Notes: generated by a model from the letters alone, not told the origin. DNA of 64,000 nt from Novosphingobium sp. IK01 (GCF_033242265.1 NZ_BTFW01000001.1:248001-312000); one strand, 5' to 3'; positions 55,365 to 63,896 are shown, counted from the stretch's first letter. Numbers and translations are program-made.

Positions 55365-56027
55365 TTATTTTCGGCGAATAAGGATGGAGCGAATTATCTC
55401 GTCGAGGTCTTCGATAGATATGTCCGGGCGATCAACGCATTTATCAAGCGCGGCTTCGAGGTCTCGACGATCATATTCGTACGCAATGGGCGTGCTGTTT
55501 TTGTGTAAAATTTCATGACGATGCGGGTATCTGCTTCCAGTCATATTGTTGAATAACCAACCTATAACTAAAAGCGTCAAGGAGTTTACCCCGACGGGGA
55601 ATAGCAAGAAACTCCAAGGCCAAGCCCCAGATTGCGCGCCTATCGCTACAGATAAGGCCACAGCCCCCCCTGGAGGATGCAGGCAACGCAACAAGTGCAT
55701 CATCATGATCGCCAGCCCAACAGCCATAACGTCCATGGCAAATGGCGATAGCCCCGTTCTTGACAGCAGCACCCCGACGATCGCCGAGACCAGATTTCCC
55801 CCCAAGACCGCACGGGGCTGCGCCAGAGGACTGGCAGGCACAGCGAATACCAACACCGCTGATGCCCCGATAGGTGCGATTAAGGCTGGAGAAAGGCCCG
55901 TTCTGTGTGCAATCCATAATCCTACGACAAGACTTAACCCAATGGCCAAGCCCGCTCCAATCGATGATCGGATCGGATGAGTGCCATTCGTCTGATGTGG
56001 CAGCAGCTTTGCGAGTAAGAAACGCAT
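55365..56027 (-). CDS. HPP-family membrane protein inserted in prophage
   Basis: 220 aa from ATG 56027 (a TTG six codons upstream is possible). IRSSIGAGLAIGLSLVVGLW, IAPIGASAVLVFAVPASPLAQPRAVLGGNL and LRCLHPPGGAVALSVAIGAQ are the HPP-family blocks, with the His-Pro-Pro motif. About four to five membrane helices, then a charged tail. HPP proteins of cyanobacterial type transport nitrite; others are uncharacterised. Lower GC than the phage genes and opposite strand. It sits exactly where P2 has V and W, so it is an insertion/replacement. Confidence 0.88.
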   Translation of the reverse strand: MRFLLAKLLPHQTNGTHPIRSSIGAGLAIGLSLVVGLWIAHRTGLSPALIAPIGASAVLVFAVPASPLAQPRAVLGGNLVSAIVGVLLSRTGLSPFAMDVMAVGLAIMMMHLLRCLHPPGGAVALSVAIGAQSGAWPWSFLLFPVGVNSLTLLVIGWLFNNMTGSRYPHRHEILHKNSTPIAYEYDRRDLEAALDKCVDRPDISIEDLDEIIRSILIRRK

Positions 56028-56350
56028 CTGTGGATCCGGGAGCAATTTCGTTAATAGATTTGGGGAGAGGCGAAAGGATGAACGACCTGCGCCATCCTTT
56101 CCTTGAGATACCGCTCAATCGAGTGTTTCATGGCTGAGGACGGAGGGCGTGGCAGATGAGGGCACCTTTCCGACTCATAATGATGCATCTGAAATGCCGA
56201 ATATTTCGCGGCAGATGATGATGCAAGTAATATGCATCTTTAAAAGTTCAGAAAATGCAGGTTACCCGTTTTCCCGACATGCCGTTCGGGCATATGGCCA
56301 GCCCGCCATCCCAATGCGGGCCATAGCCTTGGGCCGGTGGTCGCGGCGAG
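56028..56350. other. Gap between HPP gene and J
   Basis: 323 bp, lower GC. No gene supported. It has a 26-codon leftward frame (56051-56131, MKHSIERYLKERMAQ) that may be a gene scrap, two copies of ATGCATCT (near 56185 and 56233), and a small hairpin ATGCC-GTTC-GGCAT near 56279. The right insert junction with phage sequence must lie here. Confidence 0.6.
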
Positions 56351-56359
56351 ATGGCGGGC

Positions 56360-57367
56360 ATGGCCGATGCTACCTTCACCGCTGTCGATCTCTCGCGCCT
56401 GCCCGCGCCTGACATCATCGAGGCTCTCGACTTCGAGACGATCCTGGCCGGGGCTGTCGCGCAGATGCGCGACGAGATGGCCAAAAGCGGCCTGACCTTC
56501 GAGACCCGCGACAGCGATCCGGCCACCAAGCTCCTTCAGGTCTTCGCCTATTACGCCCAGATGCTGCGCCAGCGCATCAACGATGCCGCGCGCGCGGTCA
56601 TGCCCGCCTATGCCGTCAAGGCCGACCTCGACCATATCGCTGCCCTGTTCGGCATCACCCGCCTGACCATCACCCCGGCCAACCCCGCCACCGGCACGCC
56701 CGCCGTGATGGAGGACGACACCGATTTCCGCCGCCGCATGGTCCTCGCGCCCGAGGGCTATTCGGTGGCCGGGCCGGAAGGGGCCTATATCTCCCACACG
56801 CTGTCCGCCGATGCGAACGTGCTCGATGCCAGCGCCACCGGCCCGCAGCCCGACGATATCAAGGCCCTCGTGCTGGGCGTTTTGGCCGACCATGCGGCTC
56901 CGGCCGATCTGGTCGCGGCCATGACCAGCGCGCTCGACACCGCGCGCTGGCCCGGATCGGTCGTGGTCTCGGTCCTCGCGCGCACGGGCGACGGAACCGC
57001 CCCGGCCGCGCTGATCGACACCGTCGCCGCCTATGTCTCCGACGAGACGCGCCGCCCGCTGACCGACTGGGTTACGGTCCAATCGGCCCGGATCGTCCCC
57101 TATGTGGTCGATGCCACGCTCACTACGTTCAGCGGCCCGGATGGCGGCGTGGTGCTGGCGGCGGCGCAGGCCAGTCTCGACGCCTATACCAAAGCCAGCC
57201 ATCGCCTCGGCCGCGACATCACCCGCTCGGCGATCTTCGCCGCGCTGAGCGTCGAGGGCGTGCAGAACGTCATCCTGCGCGAGCCGGCGCAGGACATCGT
57301 GATCTCCCGCCAGCAGGCCCCCTATTGCACGGGCATGTCGGTCGCCTATGCTGGGGTAGGGGAGTGA
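56360..57367 (+). CDS. J: P2-type baseplate protein J
   Basis: 335 aa (an ATG three codons upstream is possible). VDLSRLPAPDIIEALDFETI is the conserved start, then TKLLQVFAYYAQMLRQRIND, and FRRRMVLAPEGYSVAGPEGAYI of baseplate J-like proteins. Forms the wedge of the contractile-tail baseplate. Its usual upstream partners V and W are absent. GTGA overlap with I. Confidence 0.92.
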   Translation: MADATFTAVDLSRLPAPDIIEALDFETILAGAVAQMRDEMAKSGLTFETRDSDPATKLLQVFAYYAQMLRQRINDAARAVMPAYAVKADLDHIAALFGITRLTITPANPATGTPAVMEDDTDFRRRMVLAPEGYSVAGPEGAYISHTLSADANVLDASATGPQPDDIKALVLGVLADHAAPADLVAAMTSALDTARWPGSVVVSVLARTGDGTAPAALIDTVAAYVSDETRRPLTDWVTVQSARIVPYVVDATLTTFSGPDGGVVLAAAQASLDAYTKASHRLGRDITRSAIFAALSVEGVQNVILREPAQDIVISRQQAPYCTGMSVAYAGVGE

Positions 57368-57918
57368 CCGTCCGTTCGATCCTGCCCCCCGGCTCCACGG
57401 CTCTGGAAAAGGCGCTCGAACAGGTTGCCGCGCGGCTGCTCGATGTCGAGGTGGCGATCCGCGCTGTCTGGTCGCCCGACGATTGCCCGCTCGAACTGCT
57501 GCCCTGGCTGGCCTGGGGGCTGAGCCTCGACAACTGGTCGACCGACTGGCCCGAGAACATCAAGCGCGAACGCGTGCGCAAGGCCATCGCCATCGCGCGG
57601 CGCAAGGGCACGGCAGAATCGGTGCGCTCGGTCGTCGCCAGCTTCGGCGGCTCGGTGGCGATCCGCGAATGGTGGCAGAGCGAGCCGAGGGGCCTGCCGC
57701 ACACCTTCAGCCTGATCCTCAACCTCGACAGCGCGGGCGCGCCCGCCTCGGCCGCCTTCGTCGATCAGGTCATCGCCGAAGTGAACCGCGCCAAGCCCGC
57801 GCGCAGCACGTTCACCTTCACCCAGGGCCTCACCGCGCAGGCGGGCATCCGCCTTGCCGCCGCCCTGCGCCCCACCATCTACGCGCGCCTGTCCTGCACG
57901 GCGCCCGGCATTTCCTGA
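57364..57918 (+). CDS. I: P2-type tail protein I
   Basis: 184 aa. GTG start at the J stop. SILPPGSTALEKALEQVAAR, CPLELLPWLAWGLSLDNWST and RRKGTAESVRSVVASFGGSV match gpI. Baseplate wedge component. Confidence 0.93.
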   Translation: MTVRSILPPGSTALEKALEQVAARLLDVEVAIRAVWSPDDCPLELLPWLAWGLSLDNWSTDWPENIKRERVRKAIAIARRKGTAESVRSVVASFGGSVAIREWWQSEPRGLPHTFSLILNLDSAGAPASAAFVDQVIAEVNRAKPARSTFTFTQGLTAQAGIRLAAALRPTIYARLSCTAPGIS

Positions 57919-57930
57919 GCAGAGGAACCC

Positions 57931-59550
57931 ATGGGCCTTACCGCCATCGTCACCAATGCGGGCCGCGCCGCGCTGGTCAATGCCGCCAACACCGGCACCC
58001 GCGCCGTCACTATTGCGCAAGTCGGGCTGAGCGGCACCGCCCTCACGCCCAAGGCTGGCGCCACCGTCCTGCCCGGCCAGTTCAAGACCATCGCCACGCT
58101 CTCGGGCGATGTCGTGGCCGACGACACGATCCACCTGATCGTGCGCGACGAGAGCGCCGACGTTTTCACCGTGCGCAGCCTCGCGCTCTACCTTGCCGAC
58201 GGCACGCTTTTCGCGATCTACGGTCAGGCCGACGTGCTGCTCGAAAAGTCCGCCCAGGCGCTCATGCTGCTGGCGATCGACATCCGCTTCGAGGACGTGG
58301 ACGCGACCACCATCACCTTTGGCGACACGAACTTCCTCAACCCGCCCGCGACGACCGAGCGGCAGGGTGTGGTCGAACTGGCGACCGTGGCCGAAGCACA
58401 GGCCGGGATCGACGCCTTGCGCGCCCTCACGCCGCAGGCCGCGCGCTCGGCCATCCTCGGGTGGCTGCTGGCGCAGGATGGCGCCGGGTCTGGTGTCGAT
58501 GCGGATCTGCTCGATGGCCAGCACGGCTCCTATTACACCAACATCGCCGCGCGCCTCGGCTATGTGCCGTGGGGGCCGACCAACGATGGGGCCGGAAGCG
58601 GGCTCGACGCTGACCTGCTCGATGGTCTGGACAGCAGCTATTTCGTGAACATCCCGGCGCGTCTGGGATACACCCCGGTCAACAAGGCGGGGGACAACGT
58701 TACCGGCACCTTTGTTTTCGGAACGGCAGGTGGGAACCGGGCGGAGGCACGCGCCAGCGGCGACTTGCACACCCGTACAGGACCCGATAACGGCATATTG
58801 CGCTTCGGTGACAGCAATGCGCGTTACATAGAATACAATGGGTCACGGTTTTACTTCAATGAATGCGAGATATACAGTGGTCCCAGCAATTCGCTGACGT
58901 GGAACGCGGGTAACGACGGCGCCGGTTCTGGTCTCGATGCCGATCTGCTCGATGGGCAGCAGGGCAGCTGGTACGCGGACATCATCGGGCGACTGGGCTA
59001 TGCCCCGGTGCAACAGGGAACGGGTATCGGCCAGCGGTCCAATGCCATCAAGATTGGCTGGAACGGCAGCAAGTTGCAGCTGACCGTCGACACCTATGAC
59101 CAGGGCAACATCGTCACCGAGCCCAATCTGGCGAATTCGACCCTGAACGTGAACGCGGCCTATGTGCAGCGCAACAACAACCACTTGTGGGGGCCGGACA
59201 ACGATGGCTCCGGTTCGGGCCTCGACGCGGATCTGCTCGACGGCTTTCAGGCCGATGCCTTCGCGCGCATCACCGCCCAGTCGATTGGCAGCACCGGCTA
59301 TCTCGTCCTGAGCAATGGGCTGAAGATTGTCTACGGGACCGTCCAGCTGACGCAGGACGCCTACAGCTACGCGACTTTCCCCATCGCCTTCGAAAGCGCC
59401 CCGGCGGTCGTCTTCCCGACCATCGATACGGTCAACAACAGCTCCGACCAGAACACGCTGCTCACGGCCCGGACCATGAACGGCTTCACCGTCTTTCAGG
59501 CCGCCGACATCTCCAATGTCTCGCTCCCCTACATCGCAATCGGACGCTAA
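57931..59550 (+). CDS. Phage tail fibre protein (gpH-like)
   Basis: 539 aa. The N-terminal 150 residues (TAIVTNAGRAALVNAANTGT ... LLEKSAQALMLLAIDIRFED) are the DUF3751/P2 gpH-type baseplate-attachment domain. The middle holds four copies of a NDGAGSGLDADLLDG unit, with aromatic-rich spacers (GSYYTNIAARLGY). The C-terminal receptor-binding part is different: LKIVYGTVQLTQDAYSYATF. Host range is set by this end. Confidence 0.88.
   Translation: MGLTAIVTNAGRAALVNAANTGTRAVTIAQVGLSGTALTPKAGATVLPGQFKTIATLSGDVVADDTIHLIVRDESADVFTVRSLALYLADGTLFAIYGQADVLLEKSAQALMLLAIDIRFEDVDATTITFGDTNFLNPPATTERQGVVELATVAEAQAGIDALRALTPQAARSAILGWLLAQDGAGSGVDADLLDGQHGSYYTNIAARLGYVPWGPTNDGAGSGLDADLLDGLDSSYFVNIPARLGYTPVNKAGDNVTGTFVFGTAGGNRAEARASGDLHTRTGPDNGILRFGDSNARYIEYNGSRFYFNECEIYSGPSNSLTWNAGNDGAGSGLDADLLDGQQGSWYADIIGRLGYAPVQQGTGIGQRSNAIKIGWNGSKLQLTVDTYDQGNIVTEPNLANSTLNVNAAYVQRNNNHLWGPDNDGSGSGLDADLLDGFQADAFARITAQSIGSTGYLVLSNGLKIVYGTVQLTQDAYSYATFPIAFESAPAVVFPTIDTVNNSSDQNTLLTARTMNGFTVFQAADISNVSLPYIAIGR
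58476..59250 (+). repeat. In-gene repeat of D-G-x-G-S-G-x-D-A-D-L-L-D-G units
   Basis: Units start at about 58478, 58583, 58915 and 59201; consensus NDGAGSGLDADLLDG. The first three are followed by an aromatic/RLGY spacer; the fourth lacks it. Spacing is uneven, so they are dispersed repeats rather than a strict tandem. Homologous exchange between units could reshuffle the fibre. Confidence 0.85.
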
Positions 59551-59553
59551 ACG

Positions 59554-59946
59554 ATGATCTACTTCAGCCCCTCGACATGCGGCTTCTACGAGGACGGACA
59601 GGGCGCCGCGCCCCCGCTCGACGCCATCGCGATCACCGCCGGCGAGCGCGACCGCGCGCTGGCCGATCTGCGCCCCGGCCACCGGATCGTCGCCGGGGAG
59701 GGCGGAAGGCCGGTGGTCGCGCCCGCCACGCTCACCACCGACGAGGTGCTGGCCGTGGTCCGCCATCGTCGCAACGCCCTGCTGGCCGCCTGCGACTGGA
59801 CGCAGGCCGCCGACAGCCCAATTGCTTCCGCAGATCGCAGCGCCTGGGCGGAATACCGTCAGGCCCTGCGGACCCTCCCCGAAACCATCACCGACCCGGC
59901 CAGCATCGTCTGGCCGGTCGCCCCCACGCAAAAGGATCCGGCATGA
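59554..59946 (+). CDS. Phage tail fibre assembly chaperone
   Basis: 130 aa. The C-terminal half has LAVVRHRRNALLAACDWTQA and AWAEYRQALRTLPETITDPA, the RD.LL..tDWTQ / Y.qALRdlp pattern of tail fibre assembly proteins like P2 gpG. Helps fold the fibre. Overlaps the next gene by ATGA. Confidence 0.88.
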   Translation: MIYFSPSTCGFYEDGQGAAPPLDAIAITAGERDRALADLRPGHRIVAGEGGRPVVAPATLTTDEVLAVVRHRRNALLAACDWTQAADSPIASADRSAWAEYRQALRTLPETITDPASIVWPVAPTQKDPA

Positions 59947-60188
59947 CCGAACTGACCACCACGATCGGCGCTTACGATGCCGAAAAGCGCGCCGTCCCCG
60001 TCACCTTCACCAGTGGCGCGATCCGCCACACGCGCGAGGTCAACGCGGTGCTGGACGAGGGCGGGGCCTACGACAAGGCCGCGACCAGGGCGCGTGTCGA
60101 GCAGGTCGCCCTTGGCGTCGCCCACAAGATCGCGCTGGGCGTGATCGCCGAGCCGGTGCCCGATCCGGCAGGCCCCGCTGCTGTGTAA
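59943..60188 (+). CDS. Small conserved phage protein
   Basis: 81 aa, MTELTTTIGAYDAEKRAVPV at the start, then TFTSGAIRHTREVNAVLDEG. No family recognised. It overlaps the fibre-chaperone gene by 4 bases and keeps phage-like codon use, so it is likely real and part of the tail operon. Function unknown. Confidence 0.65.
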   Translation: MTELTTTIGAYDAEKRAVPVTFTSGAIRHTREVNAVLDEGGAYDKAATRARVEQVALGVAHKIALGVIAEPVPDPAGPAAV

Positions 60189-60314
60189 GATTGCGGCGGC
60201 CCTTCACGCCGCCCTGTTCCCCCTTTACGGAAGGGGGTCTCGGATGTTCCCGCATCTCGAAACCAGCGAGCCTGCACTCGCACTCTCCGGGCAGCGCGCC
60301 TGTCCCTTCGAGCA

Positions 60315-60341
60315 CCCTTCCGCGTCTCAGGCGCGGAAGGG
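60315..60341 (+). terminator. Hairpin behind tail fibre operon
   Basis: CCCTTCCGCG (60315-60324) pairs with CGCGGAAGGG (60332-60341). No T-run follows, so termination is uncertain. It lies between the tail genes and the methylase. Confidence 0.5.
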
Positions 60342-60362
60342 ACATCGTGCAGGATACCCTCC

Positions 60363-61181
60363 ATGTCTACCCCTTTTGTTCTCGTTCGTCCCGTTTCTCC
60401 CCCGGCCGGTTACATCGGTGGAAAACGCAATCTTTCCCGCCGCATCTGCGCCATCATCGAGGCCACGCCCCACACCAGCTATGCCGAGCCCTTCGTGGGC
60501 ATGGGCGGCATCTTCCTGCGCCGCGCGCGGCGCCCCAGGGCCGAGGCGATCAACGACATTTCCGGGGACGTCGTCACCCTGTTCCGCTGCCTTGCCGAAC
60601 ACTACCCCTACCTGATCGACATGCTGCGTTTCCGCGTGGCAAGCCGGGCCGAGTTCGAGCGCTTGCTGGCCCAGCCTCCCGAACGCCTGACCGACCTGCA
60701 ACGCGCAGTGCGCTTCCTCTACGTCCAGCGCCTGGCCTTCGGCGGCCGGGTCTCGGGCCGCACCTTCGGTGTCGATGCCTCCTCGCCCGCGCGCTTCGAC
60801 GTGGGCAAGCTCGAACCGATGCTGGCCGAGATCCACGAGCGCCTGCAATCCGTGGTGATCGAGCGCCTGCCCTATGCCGAGTTCATCCGCCGCTACGACC
60901 GCGCCGGCGCCCTGTTCTACCTCGACCCGCCCTACTGGGCCTGCGAGCGCGACTACGGCCCCGACGTCTTCACCCGCGAGGACTTCGCCGCGCTCGCCAG
61001 CCAGCTCGCCACCATCAAGGGCAAGTTCCTGGTCTCCCTCAACGACACCCAGGGCGTGCGCGAAACCTTCGCCCCCTTCAACCTCACCCCCATCACCACG
61101 ACCTACACCGTTGGCGCCAAGTCCCGCCCGGCCCGAGAACTGCTCATCAGCAACTTCCCGCTCCCCGGAAACGATAACTGA
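60363..61181 (+). CDS. DNA adenine methylase, D12 class
   Basis: 272 aa. PPAGYIGGKRNLSRRIC (motif X region), EPFVGMGGIFLRR (SAM motif I), and FYLDPPYWACERDYG with the catalytic DPPY at residue 188. N6-adenine methyltransferase of Dam type, common in phages for protection from host restriction. GC and codon use fit the phage. It is the last gene before the lower-GC cargo; whether it protects against those nucleases is open. Confidence 0.92.
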   Translation: MSTPFVLVRPVSPPAGYIGGKRNLSRRICAIIEATPHTSYAEPFVGMGGIFLRRARRPRAEAINDISGDVVTLFRCLAEHYPYLIDMLRFRVASRAEFERLLAQPPERLTDLQRAVRFLYVQRLAFGGRVSGRTFGVDASSPARFDVGKLEPMLAEIHERLQSVVIERLPYAEFIRRYDRAGALFYLDPPYWACERDYGPDVFTREDFAALASQLATIKGKFLVSLNDTQGVRETFAPFNLTPITTTYTVGAKSRPARELLISNFPLPGNDN

Positions 61182-61383
61182 GGCAGGGCTCCCGCGCGCT
61201 TGGGAACGGGCGCGCGGGGGGCAGGTATCGACCAAAATACGCCGTTCAAGCACGGCCATCGCTATGACGGCTAACTGCCCAATCCGGTCGCTCAGCGATG
61301 ATGACGGTCGTGCAATAATATCAGGTAGTTTTAGTTTGCTACGGTGGTTGTGCATTCACCGCTAATGGTGGCATAGCGAGAGT

Positions 61384-62298
61384 ATGAGCATCACACCGAG
61401 CTCCCTCTACCGCCGCTGTTACGTCAGCGGAGATGATGCCTCGGCCATTGCGAAGCTGACTGATTTGGCGCGTGCGCATGGGTTGGAGACGGCGAGCGCC
61501 GCCGATGTTTCGGGAGGGACGTCCTTCACGAGGGAGGTCATCAACCTAATTGATTCGGTAGACTTTGTAATTTTCGTGATTACCGATGAATCGCGGTCTG
61601 GTGTCGCTTACGAGCTTGGTCTTGCTCAAGGCCGAGACAAGCCGGCGTTCGTCGTGTTTGTTGGACGTCAAAGCCTCGATCTCGATAATGCCTATATGGT
61701 GCTAGTGGAGGACGAGGCAGGAATAGCGGGCATTGCTGGCGATTTCGATCGTTTCGTGCGAAACGCCAAGCGCCCCGATCGATCAAAACGATCGACCGAA
61801 CCGGCCTCTATCAGGTCTCTCGATTGGGCGCGTGCCGAGTTGCACAGTTTGCGAGAGCTCAAGGCGCCCGAGCGCTATAGCAGGTTCGAACAGTTATGTG
61901 CGAAGCTGCTGCGGTCAGCAGGAGCAGAGGTTACGGAGGTAGGCGACAGCCGAGACTTTGGGGCCGATCTTGTTGTATGGTTCAACGAGATCGCGTTCGA
62001 GATCGGCGGCCCCACGCTCGTGGAATGCAAATTTTACGGCGGCGGTAGCGGAAGCGTCATCAAGAACTCGGAAGCGACAATTAGACGGATTGCGACGGCG
62101 GTCGAGCGTAGCGACGCTAATCTGGCGCTTCTCGTCTATGACCATGACCGATCGACTCCACCACCAAGCCTTTATGAGACACCGAGCGTGCTCTCGTTCG
62201 CTGTGGAAGATGTCATTCAAGCTGCCGAGCAAGGAACCTTGGAGAGGGAAATCCTCAAGCGGCGTGAGCGCGCTCGTTTCGTCCGGCCAGAACAGTGA
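61384..62298 (+). CDS. TIR/deoxyribosyltransferase-like domain fused to Mrr-like nuclease
   Basis: 304 aa. Residues 10-128: a Rossmann-like domain with CYVSGDDASAIAKLTDLARA, DSVDFVIFVITDES and GVAYELGLAQGRDKPAFVVF. Glu77 in YELGLA is placed like the catalytic Glu of TIR NADases and nucleoside deoxyribosyltransferases. Residues 150-280: a PD-(D/E)XK nuclease of Mrr type, with YSRFEQLCAKLLRSAG (Glu169), GADLVVWF (Asp195) and TLVECKFYGG (Glu214, Lys216). Overlaps the next gene (GTGA). Lower GC than the phage. Exact specificity unknown; a sensor-plus-nuclease defence effector is the best reading. Confidence 0.75.
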   Translation: MSITPSSLYRRCYVSGDDASAIAKLTDLARAHGLETASAADVSGGTSFTREVINLIDSVDFVIFVITDESRSGVAYELGLAQGRDKPAFVVFVGRQSLDLDNAYMVLVEDEAGIAGIAGDFDRFVRNAKRPDRSKRSTEPASIRSLDWARAELHSLRELKAPERYSRFEQLCAKLLRSAGAEVTEVGDSRDFGADLVVWFNEIAFEIGGPTLVECKFYGGGSGSVIKNSEATIRRIATAVERSDANLALLVYDHDRSTPPPSLYETPSVLSFAVEDVIQAAEQGTLEREILKRRERARFVRPEQ

Positions 62299-62840
62299 CG
62301 CTCGATCCCGTTTGGATCAGTAGCGAACTCGATGCAATCGATTCGCTGGGGGACAAGCCGCTTGAAAAGGGCCGACGCCTAGAAGCACTAATTTCTGCAA
62401 TTTTCTCTCTTGTCTCCGGCCTAGAGTATGATGGCGCGGATCTCCTCAACTTCTACAAAACCGAGGAAATTGACCTACTTTTCTGGAATGATCGGGAGCG
62501 TGACGGCGTCCATTTTCTCGACTGTCCGCTTATCATCGAATGCAAGAGTTCGAGTACGCCGCTAGCGGGCCGTGATTTGCGTTATTTTGCGACCACTCTG
62601 GCAGACAAAGGCCGCAGAAGCGGTGTTCTAGTCGCCTTAGGGGGGGTCGCGGGGAACGAAAGATCGGCCAGCGCCGGCTTCTATCATATGACCGCCGCGC
62701 TGGGCGGAGGTGTTACGATCCTCGTTGTCACTCGAGAAGACCTGCTGGCGCTGACCACAGTTCTAGACTTGGTCGCGCTGCTGAAGCGTCGCCTTTTAGC
62801 GCTCACTAGGTCGCAGATCCTTGAGGCCGGCGGAGCGTGA
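62295..62840 (+). CDS. Second PD-(D/E)XK nuclease-like protein
   Basis: 181 aa. GTG start overlapping the previous stop, so translation is coupled. RRLEALISAIFSLVSGLEYD (Glu30), TEEIDLLFWND (Asp60), LIIECKSSSTPLAG (Glu82, Lys84) line up as a complete PD-(D/E)XK active site. The later HMTAALGGGVTILVVTREDLL is like the C-terminal strand of the fold. No DNA-binding domain is visible. Possibly works as a complex with the upstream fusion protein. Family unnamed. Confidence 0.72.
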   Translation: MTLDPVWISSELDAIDSLGDKPLEKGRRLEALISAIFSLVSGLEYDGADLLNFYKTEEIDLLFWNDRERDGVHFLDCPLIIECKSSSTPLAGRDLRYFATTLADKGRRSGVLVALGGVAGNERSASAGFYHMTAALGGGVTILVVTREDLLALTTVLDLVALLKRRLLALTRSQILEAGGA

Positions 62841-62942
62841 GGCACTTACCGACCAAAGCTGGTCGCTCCCATCAGAGTCGGTCAACTTCTGGTCTCTTAA
62901 GCTGTCGATCTCTGGCATCTGCGAATTCTGGACGAGCAAGCG

Positions 62943-63896
62943 ATGGTCGGGCTGTTTGACGGGATGAGAAAGATGATGCGATACGCTGAATGCGACGTTC
63001 CACCGCTGGTTGCGCGATGGCGTAAGGCTCTCATCACGGTGGTGTTCGTGGCGATAGCGACCCTAGCCCCTGGCTCGGCGCCGGCTCAGAATGGACCGAT
63101 GGCCAACAACTCAAGCCCTGCCAAACCACCTGAGAACAAGACGGTTGCCGTCGAGGTGTCGGATGCCCCCGACAATGCGTCGATGCCGCCTGCGGCGAAC
63201 AATCAGAATCAGCAACCCAACCGCCAGGAAGCGGAAATCGGCGATGGGCCGGACAACGGGGGGTGGCTTAAGGTCGTGATCGGGGGCCTGGTGGGCGCGG
63301 CGACGGTGCTCGCCACCCAATGGATCACAGCCCGCGCTAACCGCGCCATCGCGAGCGAGCAGGCCGAGATTAGCCGCTCTGCGGTGCAGGTCGCGGCGGA
63401 CGCCGCCAAGGCCTCTGCACTCGGGGCGAGCGCTGCGGTCGAGAGTGCCGGGGCCGCCCGTGAGAACGCGGCGGTCGCCGGACGTAATGCCGATAACCTA
63501 GGCGTGCACGCGGTCGCACGCCTCCGTCAAGAATGGATCAATACCGTACGCGACGAGCTTTCGAGGCTACATTCCCTACTCGCTAATTACCGACCACCTC
63601 CGGCCAAGGCGACACCGACGCAAATCGCCGCAAGCGAGCAGCGTCAGCGTGACACCAACCAGAGCAAAGCCAAACTTGCGTTGCTGCTCAATCCCCGGGA
63701 AATACCATCACGCAACCTCGCCGTCGTCATCCGCCAACTGGAGAACCCGGCGCTTGCGACCGCCGACCGTAAACGATGGGCGCGCTGGATCGTCCGCTGG
63801 GGCCAGATCCTGCTAAAGGAGGAATGGGATCGGGTCCGGGCCGAACTCAGCGGTGAAGAGATTGCGGTGCGCTTCAGGAGGGACGGGCGCCGCTAG
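62943..63896 (+). CDS. Accessory membrane coiled-coil protein
   Basis: 317 aa. First hydrophobic segment 30-47 (LITVVFVAIATLAPGSAPAQ, signal-like, possibly cut), a Pro/Asn/Gln-rich linker, a membrane helix at 108-127, then a long Ala-rich coiled coil. After it comes RLRQEWINTVRDELSRLHSL (residues 194-211) and LALLLNPREI. The RQ.WIN.lRd and LLLNP patterns recur, by my memory, in accessory membrane proteins of unknown function. The start could be at later Mets (62964, 62973). Position next to the nuclease pair suggests one cargo module, although 102 bp separates them. Confidence 0.7.
   Translation: MVGLFDGMRKMMRYAECDVPPLVARWRKALITVVFVAIATLAPGSAPAQNGPMANNSSPAKPPENKTVAVEVSDAPDNASMPPAANNQNQQPNRQEAEIGDGPDNGGWLKVVIGGLVGAATVLATQWITARANRAIASEQAEISRSAVQVAADAAKASALGASAAVESAGAARENAAVAGRNADNLGVHAVARLRQEWINTVRDELSRLHSLLANYRPPPAKATPTQIAASEQRQRDTNQSKAKLALLLNPREIPSRNLAVVIRQLENPALATADRKRWARWIVRWGQILLKEEWDRVRAELSGEEIAVRFRRDGRR

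Noticed and set aside
56051..56131. 26-codon leftward frame MKHSIERYLKERMAQ
   Set aside because: Too short to assign; perhaps a fragment of a lost gene. Mentioned only in the gap description.
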